Positions 25,972 to 34,300 of a stretch of 64,000 nt of DNA are shown piece by piece. The notes beneath the pieces are model-generated. The model made no database searches. It had not been told where the DNA came from and saw only the letters and a program-made list of their open reading frames with translations. Every line of letters starts with the position of its first letter. The stretch's first letter is position 1. This DNA comes from Bacillota bacterium (GTDB lineage: Bacteria > Bacillota > UBA4882 > UBA8346): contig JAEZCE010000077.1 of NCBI GenBank assembly GCA_023429995.1, positions 1 to 64,000 of the forward strand, read 5' to 3'. A program made the position numbers and the translations under genes.

Positions 25972-27189
25972 ATGAGAGAAAAAATAGCGCTGGGATTTCA
26001 TACGTGTGTTGATTTTGAACTGGTCTGGAACAAGTTGACGATTGAAAATATGATAAGAGAGTATCATATACAAAACAATGAGTTAAACAGCCAGACTAAA
26101 ACGGATGTCGCAATTGATTCCGAACGGACGTTGCTTTTGATATGTCTGAAACATATGAAAGAGGGGACCGGTGTAGAACTGGTGCCGGAAAATCCCCGGA
26201 TATGTCTGGATTTCGCCAATCGCTTCCAGTACAACATTACGATAGGCGGAACGGCGACACGCGCTGCTATTGCCATTAGTAAAATAGGATATGAGAGCAC
26301 CATACAGATGTGCTGTTTTAATCGGTATATCAAAGAACTCCTCCCTAAAGAAATCCACTATTTTTCCAGCGTGGGTGAAGGCCATGAAGAAGTTTATCCC
26401 CATGTTGATCTGCAATATCAGGCCGGAGTATGTATCAAGGCAAACGACATTGACTTTACGACTCCGCGGGAAAACAGGGTTCTGTTTTCCAGAGATATTG
26501 ATAGTTTGAACATGGAGATCTCCCAGGACTTTTCGCCGATGATAGAAAAGGCGGAGGTGTTTTTGCTCTCCTGTTTTAGCGAGATTTTGGATTTTGATAT
26601 TCTGAAAGACCGCATGATCAGGACGGGGAATTTGCTCGGGACACTTCCGGAGAATGCACTTGTAGTGATGGAAGATGGGTGTTATATCAATAAAGACTTT
26701 CGATACTATGTACATAAAGCGCTCCGGGACGTAGTGAATGTGCTCAGTATGAATGAAGATGAACTTCAGGACTATATTGGTCACAAAATTGATATATTGA
26801 ATCCCGATGAGGTCCTTAAAGCAGTGGAATCGGTATATGAAAAGGCCGGAATTCCACTTTTGCTGGTCCACTCCGCATCTTGGGCGCTGGCCTACGGACA
26901 GGAGACCGCTTGGATAAGGAATGCGCTAGAAGGTGGAATTACGATGGCGGCAACCCGTTTTTGGTTCGGCGATGATTTTGGCCCGAAGGAATATCAGAAA
27001 GTCAAAGAACTTCCGGGCAAGGCAAAAAGCATAGAGTTCTGTGCCTCGATTGAACAAAAAGGAGGACGTTCCATCTGTTGTCTGCCAAGTAAAGATTTGA
27101 AATTTGTCGAGAACCCAACGGTTGTGGGTCTGGGAGACTTTTTTGCGGGCGGCCTTTTACCGGAACTATTGATAGAGCGGCGCAGGTAG
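25972..27189 (+). CDS. ADP-dependent phosphofructokinase/glucokinase family protein
   Basis: A 405-residue protein I assign to the ADP_PFK_GK family (ribokinase-like fold, mostly archaeal and animal). Key segments: NITIGGTATRAAIAISKIG (GGNA-type sugar-binding loop), VLSMNEDEL with the NXXE magnesium motif at residues 261-264, and VVGLGDFFAGG with the catalytic Asp389 of GXGD. Family members phosphorylate glucose or fructose 6-phosphate using ADP rather than ATP. Flanked on both sides by class II aldolases, so making a ketose bisphosphate is the natural guess. The ATG at 25972 follows GGTGGAG by 6 bases. Overall similarity to characterised enzymes looks low, so substrate and phosphate donor need testing. 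Confidence 0.75.
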   Translation: MREKIALGFHTCVDFELVWNKLTIENMIREYHIQNNELNSQTKTDVAIDSERTLLLICLKHMKEGTGVELVPENPRICLDFANRFQYNITIGGTATRAAIAISKIGYESTIQMCCFNRYIKELLPKEIHYFSSVGEGHEEVYPHVDLQYQAGVCIKANDIDFTTPRENRVLFSRDIDSLNMEISQDFSPMIEKAEVFLLSCFSEILDFDILKDRMIRTGNLLGTLPENALVVMEDGCYINKDFRYYVHKALRDVVNVLSMNEDELQDYIGHKIDILNPDEVLKAVESVYEKAGIPLLLVHSASWALAYGQETAWIRNALEGGITMAATRFWFGDDFGPKEYQKVKELPGKAKSIEFCASIEQKGGRSICCLPSKDLKFVENPTVVGLGDFFAGGLLPELLIERRR

Positions 27190-27224
27190 ATGAACAAAAT
27201 AAAAATCAGGAGGCTAATTTCATC

Positions 27225-28079
27225 ATGTACGAAAAGGTGAGCAATATTTTAAAAATGGCGGAGGACAGTAACACAGCGGTAATTGCATTTGTTTGTATGG
27301 ATTATACGATGGCAAAGACTGTTGTGTATGCTGCCGAAGCAACCAACACACCGGCCATGGTAATGTTATATCCGGAACATGTAACCATTCAAAAAACATG
27401 TAATTTAAGTGGTTATGCGGCAATGGTAAAGGAACTGGCATCAGAAGTTAAAGTCCCAATCGGGCTTCACCTGGATCATGAATACACCTATGAAGCCATT
27501 ATGAATGCGGTGAAAAAAGGTTTTGGATCGGTTATGATGGATGGTTCAATCAACGATTTGGATACCAATATTGCCATGACAAAAAAAGTTGTTGAAAAAG
27601 CGCATGAATTAGGCGCCGTGGTGGAAGGCGAGATTGGGCATGTGGGGATTGCAGCAAATGCAGACCATAATAACGAAGATTTATACACAAAAGCAGACGC
27701 GGCAGAAAAATTTTGCCGGGAAGCGGGCGTGGATTCTCTGGCTATCTCTATCGGTAATGCGCATGGCGTATATAAGGATACACCTCATTTGGATATCAGA
27801 CGGTTGGAAGAAATCAAAGCGGCAGTTAATGTTCCTCTTGTACTTCACGGAGGCAGCGGAATTCCGGACGACCAGTTGAAAGTCGCATTTTCCAAAGGTA
27901 TCAGGAAGTTTAATCTCGGAACAGAGTATTTTGGGAAGTATTATGACGCAGTTGCGGAGTTTACTGCAGAGAACGGCAACAATCCCGATCCGGTAAAGAT
28001 TATTAATATTTCGGAGTTTGCACAGCACCGCCTGCAGCCGTATGTGGAAAACCGCCTGAAAACTTTGTGCAAGTTTTAA
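27225..28079 (+). CDS. Class II fructose/tagatose-bisphosphate aldolase, copy 2
   Basis: A 284-residue second aldolase. Same motif order as copy 1: IGLHLDHEYTYE, VVEGEIGHVG, SIGNAHGVYKD, LVLHGGSGIPDD and KFNLGTEYFG. Several positions near the first metal site differ from copy 1 (HLDHEYT versus HLDHGAS), so the two are unlikely to be simple duplicates and may act on different sugars, or form a catalytic/accessory pair as GatY/GatZ-like proteins do. Start ATG behind AGGAGG (27210). Last gene of the metabolic operon; the RpiR gene has its own promoter. Confidence 0.9.
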   Translation: MYEKVSNILKMAEDSNTAVIAFVCMDYTMAKTVVYAAEATNTPAMVMLYPEHVTIQKTCNLSGYAAMVKELASEVKVPIGLHLDHEYTYEAIMNAVKKGFGSVMMDGSINDLDTNIAMTKKVVEKAHELGAVVEGEIGHVGIAANADHNNEDLYTKADAAEKFCREAGVDSLAISIGNAHGVYKDTPHLDIRRLEEIKAAVNVPLVLHGGSGIPDDQLKVAFSKGIRKFNLGTEYFGKYYDAVAEFTAENGNNPDPVKIINISEFAQHRLQPYVENRLKTLCKF

Positions 28080-28130
28080 CTCCATAGATAATAAAGGCAA
28101 AGTCTTGAGACCATAATCATAAAAAGGCAA

Positions 28131-28168
28131 TTGAATTCGCTGTACAGTAACGCTATAATATTACTGTA
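28131..28168 (+). promoter_or_regulatory. Promoter with palindromic operator before the rpiR-type gene
   Basis: TTGAAT (28131-28136), 17 bases, then TATAAT (28154-28159) is a near-consensus sigma-A promoter. The perfect inverted repeat TACAGTAA (28143-28150) / TTACTGTA (28161-28168) surrounds the -10, so a bound repressor would block initiation. Autoregulation by the RpiR protein is the simplest reading. Confidence 0.75.
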
Positions 28169-28206
28169 AAGAGATAATATTCAATTTTTTGAAGGTTAAT
28201 AGAAAT

Positions 28207-29040
28207 ATGAACAAAAGTAATGTTATAGACAATATACAAAAACACTATAAAGCGTTCTCGCCTACAGAATGCAAAGTAGCGGATTATGTGTTAAGATATC
28301 CAAACCAAGTCATTGAGTATACCGTAAAAGAACTGTCGAATGAAAGCGGAGTAAGCGAAGCGACTGTTGTACGAATGTGCAAGCATGCCGGATATGAGGG
28401 CTATTGGCACTTTCGGACTATGCTGGCCCGTGAAATGGGGGCAATAGGAGAAGGTGAAAAAGTAGATGATGTTCAGTTGAATGTCGTGAATAATATCTTT
28501 CAAAGGTATGCGGATATCATGCTGAATATCGGAAACAAAATCGACATCGATACAATGCGGGCGTGTGTGGAGCTGATTAAGGATTGTAATGAGGTACATG
28601 TTATTGCAGCCGGTGATACAGGGACCCTTGCTCAGCATATGGGTTTCCTTTTGGGGCGCGTAGGAATTAAGGCGACACATAGTGGTCTTGTGGATTATTA
28701 TGTAAATACCATTAACTTGGCAAGCAAAGATGATGTTTTAATTGCAATTTCAAAATCAGGTATTACAAAGAATGTTATCAAGGGTGTGGAATTGGCAAAA
28801 GAAAAAGGAATGAGGATTATAGCCATAACGTGTTACGCAAATTCCAGGTTGGGAGAAGTGGCCGACTATGTGCTGCTGGCTAAAGGTGATTCCACGAGAT
28901 TCGATTATTATAAAGATTACAATCATCTTAACGTTTTGGCGGTGATCGAAGCGCTGTTGTATGTGTTGAGGGATCGGGATAAGATTGTTGAAAAAAAAGC
29001 AGACAGGTTAGAGTTATTATTATCGGAGGCTAAATTGTAA
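28207..29040 (+). CDS. RpiR/MurR-family transcriptional regulator
   Basis: A 277-residue regulator with an N-terminal HTH_6 domain (YTVKELSNESGVSEATVVRMC) and a C-terminal SIS domain (about residues 110-260: NEVHVIAAGDTGTLAQHMG, DVLIAISKSGITKNVIKGVE) that in this family senses phosphosugars. It ends the carbohydrate operon region and most likely controls it through a sugar phosphate made by the kinase. ATG 28207 has GAAGG about 11 bases upstream. A bidirectional terminator follows. Confidence 0.92.
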   Translation: MNKSNVIDNIQKHYKAFSPTECKVADYVLRYPNQVIEYTVKELSNESGVSEATVVRMCKHAGYEGYWHFRTMLAREMGAIGEGEKVDDVQLNVVNNIFQRYADIMLNIGNKIDIDTMRACVELIKDCNEVHVIAAGDTGTLAQHMGFLLGRVGIKATHSGLVDYYVNTINLASKDDVLIAISKSGITKNVIKGVELAKEKGMRIIAITCYANSRLGEVADYVLLAKGDSTRFDYYKDYNHLNVLAVIEALLYVLRDRDKIVEKKADRLELLLSEAKL

Positions 29041-29096
29041 GGGTGTGAGTTAAATGAGAGAATGGCTGACTACTATCAGACGAACCGTGGTTAGCC

Positions 29097-29137
29097 TATC
29101 GAAAAGGCGCGACAGCCAGTCGCGCCTTTTTCGATAA
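29097..29137. terminator. Long bidirectional terminator
   Basis: ATCGAAAAGGCGCGAC and GTCGCGCCTTTTTCGAT form a 16-bp stem around AGCCA, with T runs available on both strands. It ends the rpiR-type gene and could also stop transcription from the Spo0E-like gene on the other strand. Confidence 0.85.
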
Positions 29138-29227
29138 ATCAGTAAAAGGGAGAATCCATATGTAAAGATCAAAAGTGAAGATGGCCCTGCTTATCTTATG
29201 GAATTTAAGTGCCTTTATAAAGATGTA

Positions 29228-29446
29228 TTATTTTTTTAACTCCGATGACCGCGCTTTAAACCCCGGAACCCTCTCTTTCAACCATATCCGTTGATAGCGG
29301 TTGATCAGCCTGTCCAGCCTGATGCTGGCGGCTAACACTTTCGCGTCGGTGCAACCGCAGATGTTGTAGGCTTCCTGAAGTTTGCGGCGTCCTTCGGCGA
29401 TTTTTCGTTCCAAGGATGAGCGGGAGCTTGATTTTTTTCGTTTCAT
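29228..29446 (-). CDS. Spo0E-like aspartyl-phosphate phosphatase
   Basis: A 72-residue helical protein. LERKIAEGRRKLQEAYNI and ASIRLDRLINRYQ fit the two-helix Spo0E family, whose signature S-x-x-LD-x-LI-x-x-Y is nearly complete here (SIRLDRLINRY). Spo0E proteins remove phosphate from Spo0A~P and delay sporulation. The Met at 29446 is chosen inside a longer open frame because the upstream part is not family-like and a GCAGGGG site precedes it. Single-gene unit on the minus strand. The family match rests on a short motif. Confidence 0.72.
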   Translation of the reverse strand: MKRKKSSSRSSLERKIAEGRRKLQEAYNICGCTDAKVLAASIRLDRLINRYQRIWLKERVPGFKARSSELKK

Positions 29447-29662
29447 GGTCCCCTGCTTTAAAAAGTAATCATTAAAAAGAGAAAAGTGATTTTGCATGGT
29501 GAAAATCTGAAAAACATAATTTTTTTGAAAACCAAAGGGTTGGAGCGGGTTCTTTTTTACCCTTTTCTCTTTCAACTTGCGTATAGTATAATGGAAGTAA
29601 TTGAATTTTTAACCAATTGGCATTCAAGCTAATACTTATGAAGCGCCAACTGGTGTTGGGCA

Positions 29663-29971
29663 TTGACAAACCGGGCCTCAAAAAAAGAGAGTTTGGCCGG
29701 TGGTTTTATTACGGCGGAGGAGTATATCGCCAGAGGGATGGAACTCCTGGGCCCTGCTTCGATGAGCCGGGGATTTGCCAATGTTTTAAAGGATTCCCGC
29801 TTTGCGGAGTTTCAATCTTTCCTGGATGCGGACAAGTTCAATTCGGAACCCGGAGAGGATGAGCTAGGTGAATTCTTACAACGGGCGGCCCGGGTATGGC
29901 GTGAAGGAGACGGCAGAATTCGCAAGGCTTTGAGCCGGTTCGTCAAGGGATATTTGGAGAAAGATGAATGA
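29663..29971 (+). pseudogene. C-terminal remnant of an XRE-type regulator, copy A
   Basis: From ITAEEYIARGMELLGPASMS onward this frame is nearly the same as the regulator remnant at 36122-36574, which still has part of a DNA-binding domain. Here that N-terminal domain is missing and replaced by unrelated sequence, so the frame is a gene fragment. Its C-terminal end (ARVWREGDGRIRKALSRFVKGYL) shows the original reading that is frameshifted in the other copy. Confidence 0.7.
29705..29967 (+). repeat. Direct repeat A bounding the lysine island
   Basis: About 260 bases, starting TTTATTACG(G)CGGAGGAG and closely matching 36305-36557 (exactly 6600 bases apart at the left end, about 90 percent identical by eye). 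The pair encloses the decayed actin gene and the lysine genes. Confidence 0.85.
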
Positions 29972-30191
29972 TTCAAAAATAACCCGCTAAAATGGGAGCA
30001 AAGAAATTCATCCTTTTCTCAGAAAGGGAGCTTTTTTTAGTCAAACGAAGGAATTCGAAGCAAATAAGGAGCTTTTTCTATCTCGGAGGGAGCTTTTAGT
30101 ACCTCAATTTCTCTCTCCTTCCCCTAATGAATTTAGCCAGTTTACCTAGTCTGATCATGTTTTGGTTTAAGCCGGAACGTGTAACGTAAAC
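29972..30191. other. Short spacer with repeated GGAGCTTTTT
   Basis: No gene. GGAGCTTTTT or GGAGCTTTTA occurs three times within 65 bases (about 30028, 30068 and 30090). Function unknown. Confidence 0.4.
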
Positions 30192-30800
30192 TCATGACTT
30201 CCACACTCTTTTCCCGAATTTAAGATATCCAGAAGCATTTGCAACCATAGGATTGGTACAAATTGTAGCCTGTTCAAATAACGGAAGAAGGTATTCCCCT
30301 AAGAGATGTGCTCCACCACCGGATATGATTATGTGGTCCATATTCCAACGAGCGGTCCAGAATGATTAATGCGGCTAATAATTTGTTTTGCCGCCTCGCT
30401 AAAAGCGGCACGCTTATAGTAATCAATAGGAATAGGTCGGCCTGCAACAGTAAGTTCACCTTTTCGGATGAATGGTTCAATATTTTCCGGTGGAATTTCA
30501 ATTCCGAGGCTACGATAGCTAGAGATGAAGTTGCCTTATAGAATTAATATATCTGTCCTTTAACGGCTCATAATCTATTTCCGGTAAACCAACAATTAAA
30601 TTAACTTGTTCTGAAACCTTTTCAGAAACTAAAAGTGATAATGCTCCCATGAGCAGAACCAGGCCTTCTTCGGAGATAGTTCTTCAGTAGATTTACTAAA
30701 TGACGCATTGGATAAATTTTAACGATAGTGGAATTTAATGGAATGAAATTGGTAGGGAATGGATGTAATATTGGCCTATTAAGTTCTAAGGAAAAAATAT
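30192..30800 (-). pseudogene. Decayed ParM/StbA-like actin ATPase gene
   Basis: On the minus strand, pieces of one protein appear in shifting frames. Near the 3' end, ending in a stop at 30192-30194, is IISGGGAHLLGEYL followed by CTNPMVANASGYLKFGK, typical of bacterial actin-like proteins (GGG phosphate loop and the NA-x-GY segment). Further upstream are SEKVSEQVNLIVGLPEIDYE and PPENIEPFIRKGELTV. At least two frameshifts and stops separate them. ParM/Alp-type actins segregate plasmids or phage DNA, so this is the remains of a mobile replicon. The 5' limit is uncertain. Confidence 0.75.
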
Positions 30801-30959
30801 GGTGTAATTTCATGGTTGTGTTAAAATTTTCCATATGCTATAGTTTTAGACAGATTTTAGTTCTTAAAGAACTAAAAATAAACCGAGTGACCAATAAAAA
30901 TTACACTTATATAAAGTAATTGTTTTCATTGGTACACAAAGTTTGAGGAGGAAATATTT

Positions 30960-32009
30960 ATGAATTATTCGAATCCGCCCTCAATGAGTCCGCATAGTTT
31001 CGAAGACACCATCAAAGCTAGAGATGCTGGCAGAATTTTAGAATATAGTCTTATGATACCTTGCAACTGCAACCTCGATTGCAAATATTGTTTTACTGAC
31101 CATGAGAAAGAAAAAGAAAACGTCGGCCGCAGACAAACAGCTTTTGAAGATATTCAGGATTTTATTCTTCAGGGAGTGGCCCTTGGACTGGAGGAGGTTC
31201 AGATCGTGGGCAGTGGGGAACCAACAATGTATCCCCATTTTTGGGAACTTCTTGAGTTTATCAAAAAAGAAGTGGGTTATGTAACCGTTTTTACAAACAG
31301 TCTGAATAATTCAATAGAATTGTCAAAACAACTGGCTGAAATGCGTGTCAATATCGTCACCAAACTCAATGGCATGCAGCCTGAGACCAATGATTTTTTA
31401 ACCGGCATAGCAAGCAGTTATTCGATCTTACGAAAGGCGATAGACAATTTCATAGAGGCGGGCTACACGAAAAACGGGCTAAAACTTGCGATCCATACTG
31501 CTTTATGCAAACAAAATTATGACGAAATTCCTGAGTTCTGGAGATTCTGTCGCGATAGAAATATAATACCCTATGTGCAAAACCTTGTCCCACCCTTGAA
31601 TAAGAATAATAAGTATTATCAGGCTTTGTTTGTGGATTCAAAAAAGGTTGGTGACCTGTATAAGCGGATTCTAGAGATCGACCAAAAGGAATACGGCTTT
31701 ACATGGACCATTACCCCCCCAGTGATTGCCTCCAATTGCCAGAAATCCCGTAATGGCGTTGGTATTAATACCTACGGCGATGTTTGTTTTTGTGCCTATT
31801 CGAACATTACTCATGGAAACCTATTCGAGGAGCGTCTCAAAGTAATTCTTCAAAAGGAGAGTGTGCAGAAAGTCCGTCATGTCAGAGAGCTATCAACAGG
31901 AAAGTGCGGAAAGTGTAATCATCCTTTCTGCCAGGGTGGTTGCCGGGCGATCGCCAATATTACTACCGGTGATATTTTAGGCGACGATACTTTTTGTTGG
32001 TTAAGTTAA
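30960..32009 (+). CDS. Radical SAM/SPASM-domain protein
   Basis: A 349-residue radical SAM enzyme. CX3CX2C motif is CNLDCKYC (about residues 40-47), binding the 4Fe-4S cluster that cleaves S-adenosylmethionine; GSGEPTMYP is the SAM-contacting motif. The C-terminal third carries a SPASM-type cysteine set (NCQKSRNGVGINTYGDVCFC and GKCGKCNHPFCQGGCRA) for auxiliary clusters. SPASM proteins commonly modify peptides or sugars; no precursor peptide is visible nearby. The GGAGG site at 30950 fixes the start. It is followed after 98 bases by a lysine 6-dehydrogenase-like gene, so a role in lysine metabolism is possible but unproven. Confidence 0.88.
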   Translation: MNYSNPPSMSPHSFEDTIKARDAGRILEYSLMIPCNCNLDCKYCFTDHEKEKENVGRRQTAFEDIQDFILQGVALGLEEVQIVGSGEPTMYPHFWELLEFIKKEVGYVTVFTNSLNNSIELSKQLAEMRVNIVTKLNGMQPETNDFLTGIASSYSILRKAIDNFIEAGYTKNGLKLAIHTALCKQNYDEIPEFWRFCRDRNIIPYVQNLVPPLNKNNKYYQALFVDSKKVGDLYKRILEIDQKEYGFTWTITPPVIASNCQKSRNGVGINTYGDVCFCAYSNITHGNLFEERLKVILQKESVQKVRHVRELSTGKCGKCNHPFCQGGCRAIANITTGDILGDDTFCWLS

Positions 32010-32107
32010 AATATTCTTGAATCGATTCCCGCTAGTTTTCAAGGTTAAGCCGGTTGATTTGACGATTATTGTTTCAGGAGAAATTGGTTCTCCAGGGAGG
32101 TAACTCA

Positions 32108-33241
32108 ATGCAGCATGTATTTGTTTTCGGAGCAGGTCAAATCGGCACGCTGATTGGTTGGATGCTTAATGAATGCTCCGATTATGAGGTATGCCTAGTT
32201 GATACCGATCCAAATGCTGAAAACCGCATAAGACAGCTATTTGGCAATAGATCCATTCCGGTTCTTCAAATGGATGCGGAAAACTCGGAGCAGCTTGCTC
32301 AGTTGATACAGCGATACAATACGTCAGCTGTGGTATCGGCGTTGCCTTACTATCACAATGTGGTTGTTGCCAGAGTTGCTAGAGAATGTAATGTTCATTA
32401 CTTTGATTTGACTGAGGACACCTCTGTAACCACGGCGATAAAGGAGATTGCCAAGGGATCCAGGAATGCGTTTGTACCGCAATGTGGCTTAGCTCCGGGT
32501 TTTATCAATATAGTGGCGAAAGCAATCATTGAAAAATTCCAATCCCCGCAGAATGTAAAACTACGTGTAGGCGCGTTACCGCAATATCCCAGCAACCAGT
32601 TAAAATACGCACTGACATGGTCCACCGATGGGTTGATTAATGAATATGGTAATCTATGCCCTTGTATTAGTGATGGGAAGCTAATGGAAGTTCAACCCCT
32701 TGAGGGTTTGGAGGAAATAGAAATTGACGGCACTTTGTACGAAGCGTTTAACACATCGGGTGGTTTGGGTTCCATGGTTGATACTTATAAGGGTAGAATT
32801 AAGTATTTGGATTATAAGACAATTAGGTATCCAGGCCATTGCATGAAGATGCGCTTGTTAATGAATGAATTGAACCTAAACAGCGATCGGCCTACGCTGA
32901 AACGGCTTTTGGAAAATGCCTTGCCTAAAACCATCCAGGATGTTGTCGTTGTTTTCGTATCGGTATGTGGATTGCAAAATGGATCGCTGCGTGAGGAGAA
33001 TTATGTTAACCGGTTTTATCCGCAGGAGATTGCTGGTCGGTTATGGTCAGCCATTCAGATAACTACTTCTGCTGGAGTTTGTGGAGTAGTGGATCATGTG
33101 CTAATGTCAACTAAACCCTATTCTGGCTTTGTGGCTCAAGAGGACTTCCAGCTTCGAGATATTCTCAAAGGTCGATTCGGCAAGTTTTTCAACTGCCAAG
33201 GCGACTATTCAGTATCGCCACCAATGGCAAAATTGAATTGA
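32108..33241 (+). CDS. Lysine 6-dehydrogenase / saccharopine dehydrogenase-like protein
   Basis: A 377-residue NAD(P) oxidoreductase with a Rossmann start (VFVFGAGQIGTLIG). The pattern follows Geobacillus lysine 6-dehydrogenase: FVPQCGLAPGFINI, EAFNTSGGLGSM and YLDYKTIRYPGHCMK have direct counterparts there. That enzyme oxidises the epsilon-amino group of L-lysine to aminoadipate semialdehyde, which cyclises to piperideine-6-carboxylate. Start at 32108 follows AGGGAGGT; the longer frame upstream is not conserved. Three genes on (34301) is an ALDH7-type enzyme that could oxidise this product, supporting the assignment. Saccharopine dehydrogenase or a related reductase remains possible. Confidence 0.8.
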   Translation: MQHVFVFGAGQIGTLIGWMLNECSDYEVCLVDTDPNAENRIRQLFGNRSIPVLQMDAENSEQLAQLIQRYNTSAVVSALPYYHNVVVARVARECNVHYFDLTEDTSVTTAIKEIAKGSRNAFVPQCGLAPGFINIVAKAIIEKFQSPQNVKLRVGALPQYPSNQLKYALTWSTDGLINEYGNLCPCISDGKLMEVQPLEGLEEIEIDGTLYEAFNTSGGLGSMVDTYKGRIKYLDYKTIRYPGHCMKMRLLMNELNLNSDRPTLKRLLENALPKTIQDVVVVFVSVCGLQNGSLREENYVNRFYPQEIAGRLWSAIQITTSAGVCGVVDHVLMSTKPYSGFVAQEDFQLRDILKGRFGKFFNCQGDYSVSPPMAKLN

Positions 33242-33575
33242 GGTCGGCAAAAATTTGAATTTCACCAAAGTGCTGCTTTTTTTTTTTTTTTTTGATACGG
33301 CTTGCATCTGTGGGCGGGATCTGGGGAATTGGAGACAGGTAACCGGCTATCGACTATGTTGCGAGGGGCATGATTTTAGATACAATAAGTTTGAGATAAG
33401 GATACGTCTCTACGATGAATGGCGGGATATTTTGAAGAAAGACAATCTTATAGCGAATTTTTACGGTGACTGAAATTTTGCTATGATATCTTAAAAGTGT
33501 ACGCCGTATAATAAAATGGACTACAAACAGATGATTATTGTGGCTAGAAAAAGATAATGCTGAGGTGTGATACTG
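33242..33575. other. Intergenic region with a 17-base T run
   Basis: No supported gene. A run of 17 T (33277-33293) is unusual and could be a slippage site or sequencing artefact. It may act in ending transcription. A ribosome site (GAGG, 33562-33565) precedes the LysE-type gene. Confidence 0.5.
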
Positions 33576-34241
33576 GTGCCTTTTTCGTTGAGTGAAATCT
33601 ATTCGTTTGTTGGCATTGTCGTTTTGCTGGTAATGTTTCCCGGACCGAATACGGTCTTGGTCATGCAATCGGTATGTACCAAGGGCCGCAAGGCCGGGTT
33701 TTGTAACGTCCTGGGGGTCGTTACCGCAGTTTATTTCAATGCTCTATTATCCGGCCTGGGCCTGTCGCTTATTGTCCTGAAATCGGCGGAGGTTTATAAC
33801 CTGCTTAAACTGCTGGGAGGGGGCTATATCGTTTATCTGGGCTTGATCAGCCTGGTGGAAGCTTACCGCTTGCATCGTCTTGACCCGAAGGTATACTTTG
33901 GACCCCGGAGCAGGGAGCACGATGCTAATCACCCATCCCCTAAGAATAGCCTGGCCTGTTACTCCCAAGGCCTTTTAAGCGGTATTCTCAATCCCAAGTC
34001 GGCTATTTTCTTTCTGGCGTTTTTTCCCCAGTTCATACATAGACAGGGCAATATCATGATCTCATCTCTGATCCTGACCGTAATTTACTCGTTGGTTTCG
34101 GTCGCATGGTACAGCTTGCTTGTACTGTTTATCGGGAGCATGCATCAATTTATCATGGCCCAGGGTGTACAGAAATGGTTGAAGACCGTAACCGGTACAA
34201 TTCTGATTGGTATGGGTATCAAGATAGTAGCGCAAAAATAA
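33576..34241 (+). CDS. LysE/RhtB-type amino acid exporter
   Basis: A 221-residue membrane protein of the LysE/RhtB family: VMFPGPNTVLVMQ near the N-terminus, GGGYIVYLGLISLVEA, and GILNPKSAIFFLAFFPQF, with six hydrophobic segments. The family exports lysine, arginine, homoserine or threonine. The GTG at 33576 is chosen because GAGG lies about 10 bases before it; a GTG three codons upstream would sit almost on the ribosome site. It lies between two lysine-oxidising genes, so it may prevent lysine overload or release an intermediate. Confidence 0.87.
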   Translation: MPFSLSEIYSFVGIVVLLVMFPGPNTVLVMQSVCTKGRKAGFCNVLGVVTAVYFNALLSGLGLSLIVLKSAEVYNLLKLLGGGYIVYLGLISLVEAYRLHRLDPKVYFGPRSREHDANHPSPKNSLACYSQGLLSGILNPKSAIFFLAFFPQFIHRQGNIMISSLILTVIYSLVSVAWYSLLVLFIGSMHQFIMAQGVQKWLKTVTGTILIGMGIKIVAQK

Positions 34242-34300
34242 TATGTGCTAGGATAAAATACCTTGAAAACAAGCCCAAGATTTACTATGGGGTGCCTTGA

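Noticed and set aside
33255..33473. 72-codon plus frame through the T run
   Set aside because: Low-complexity start and no family features; likely chance.
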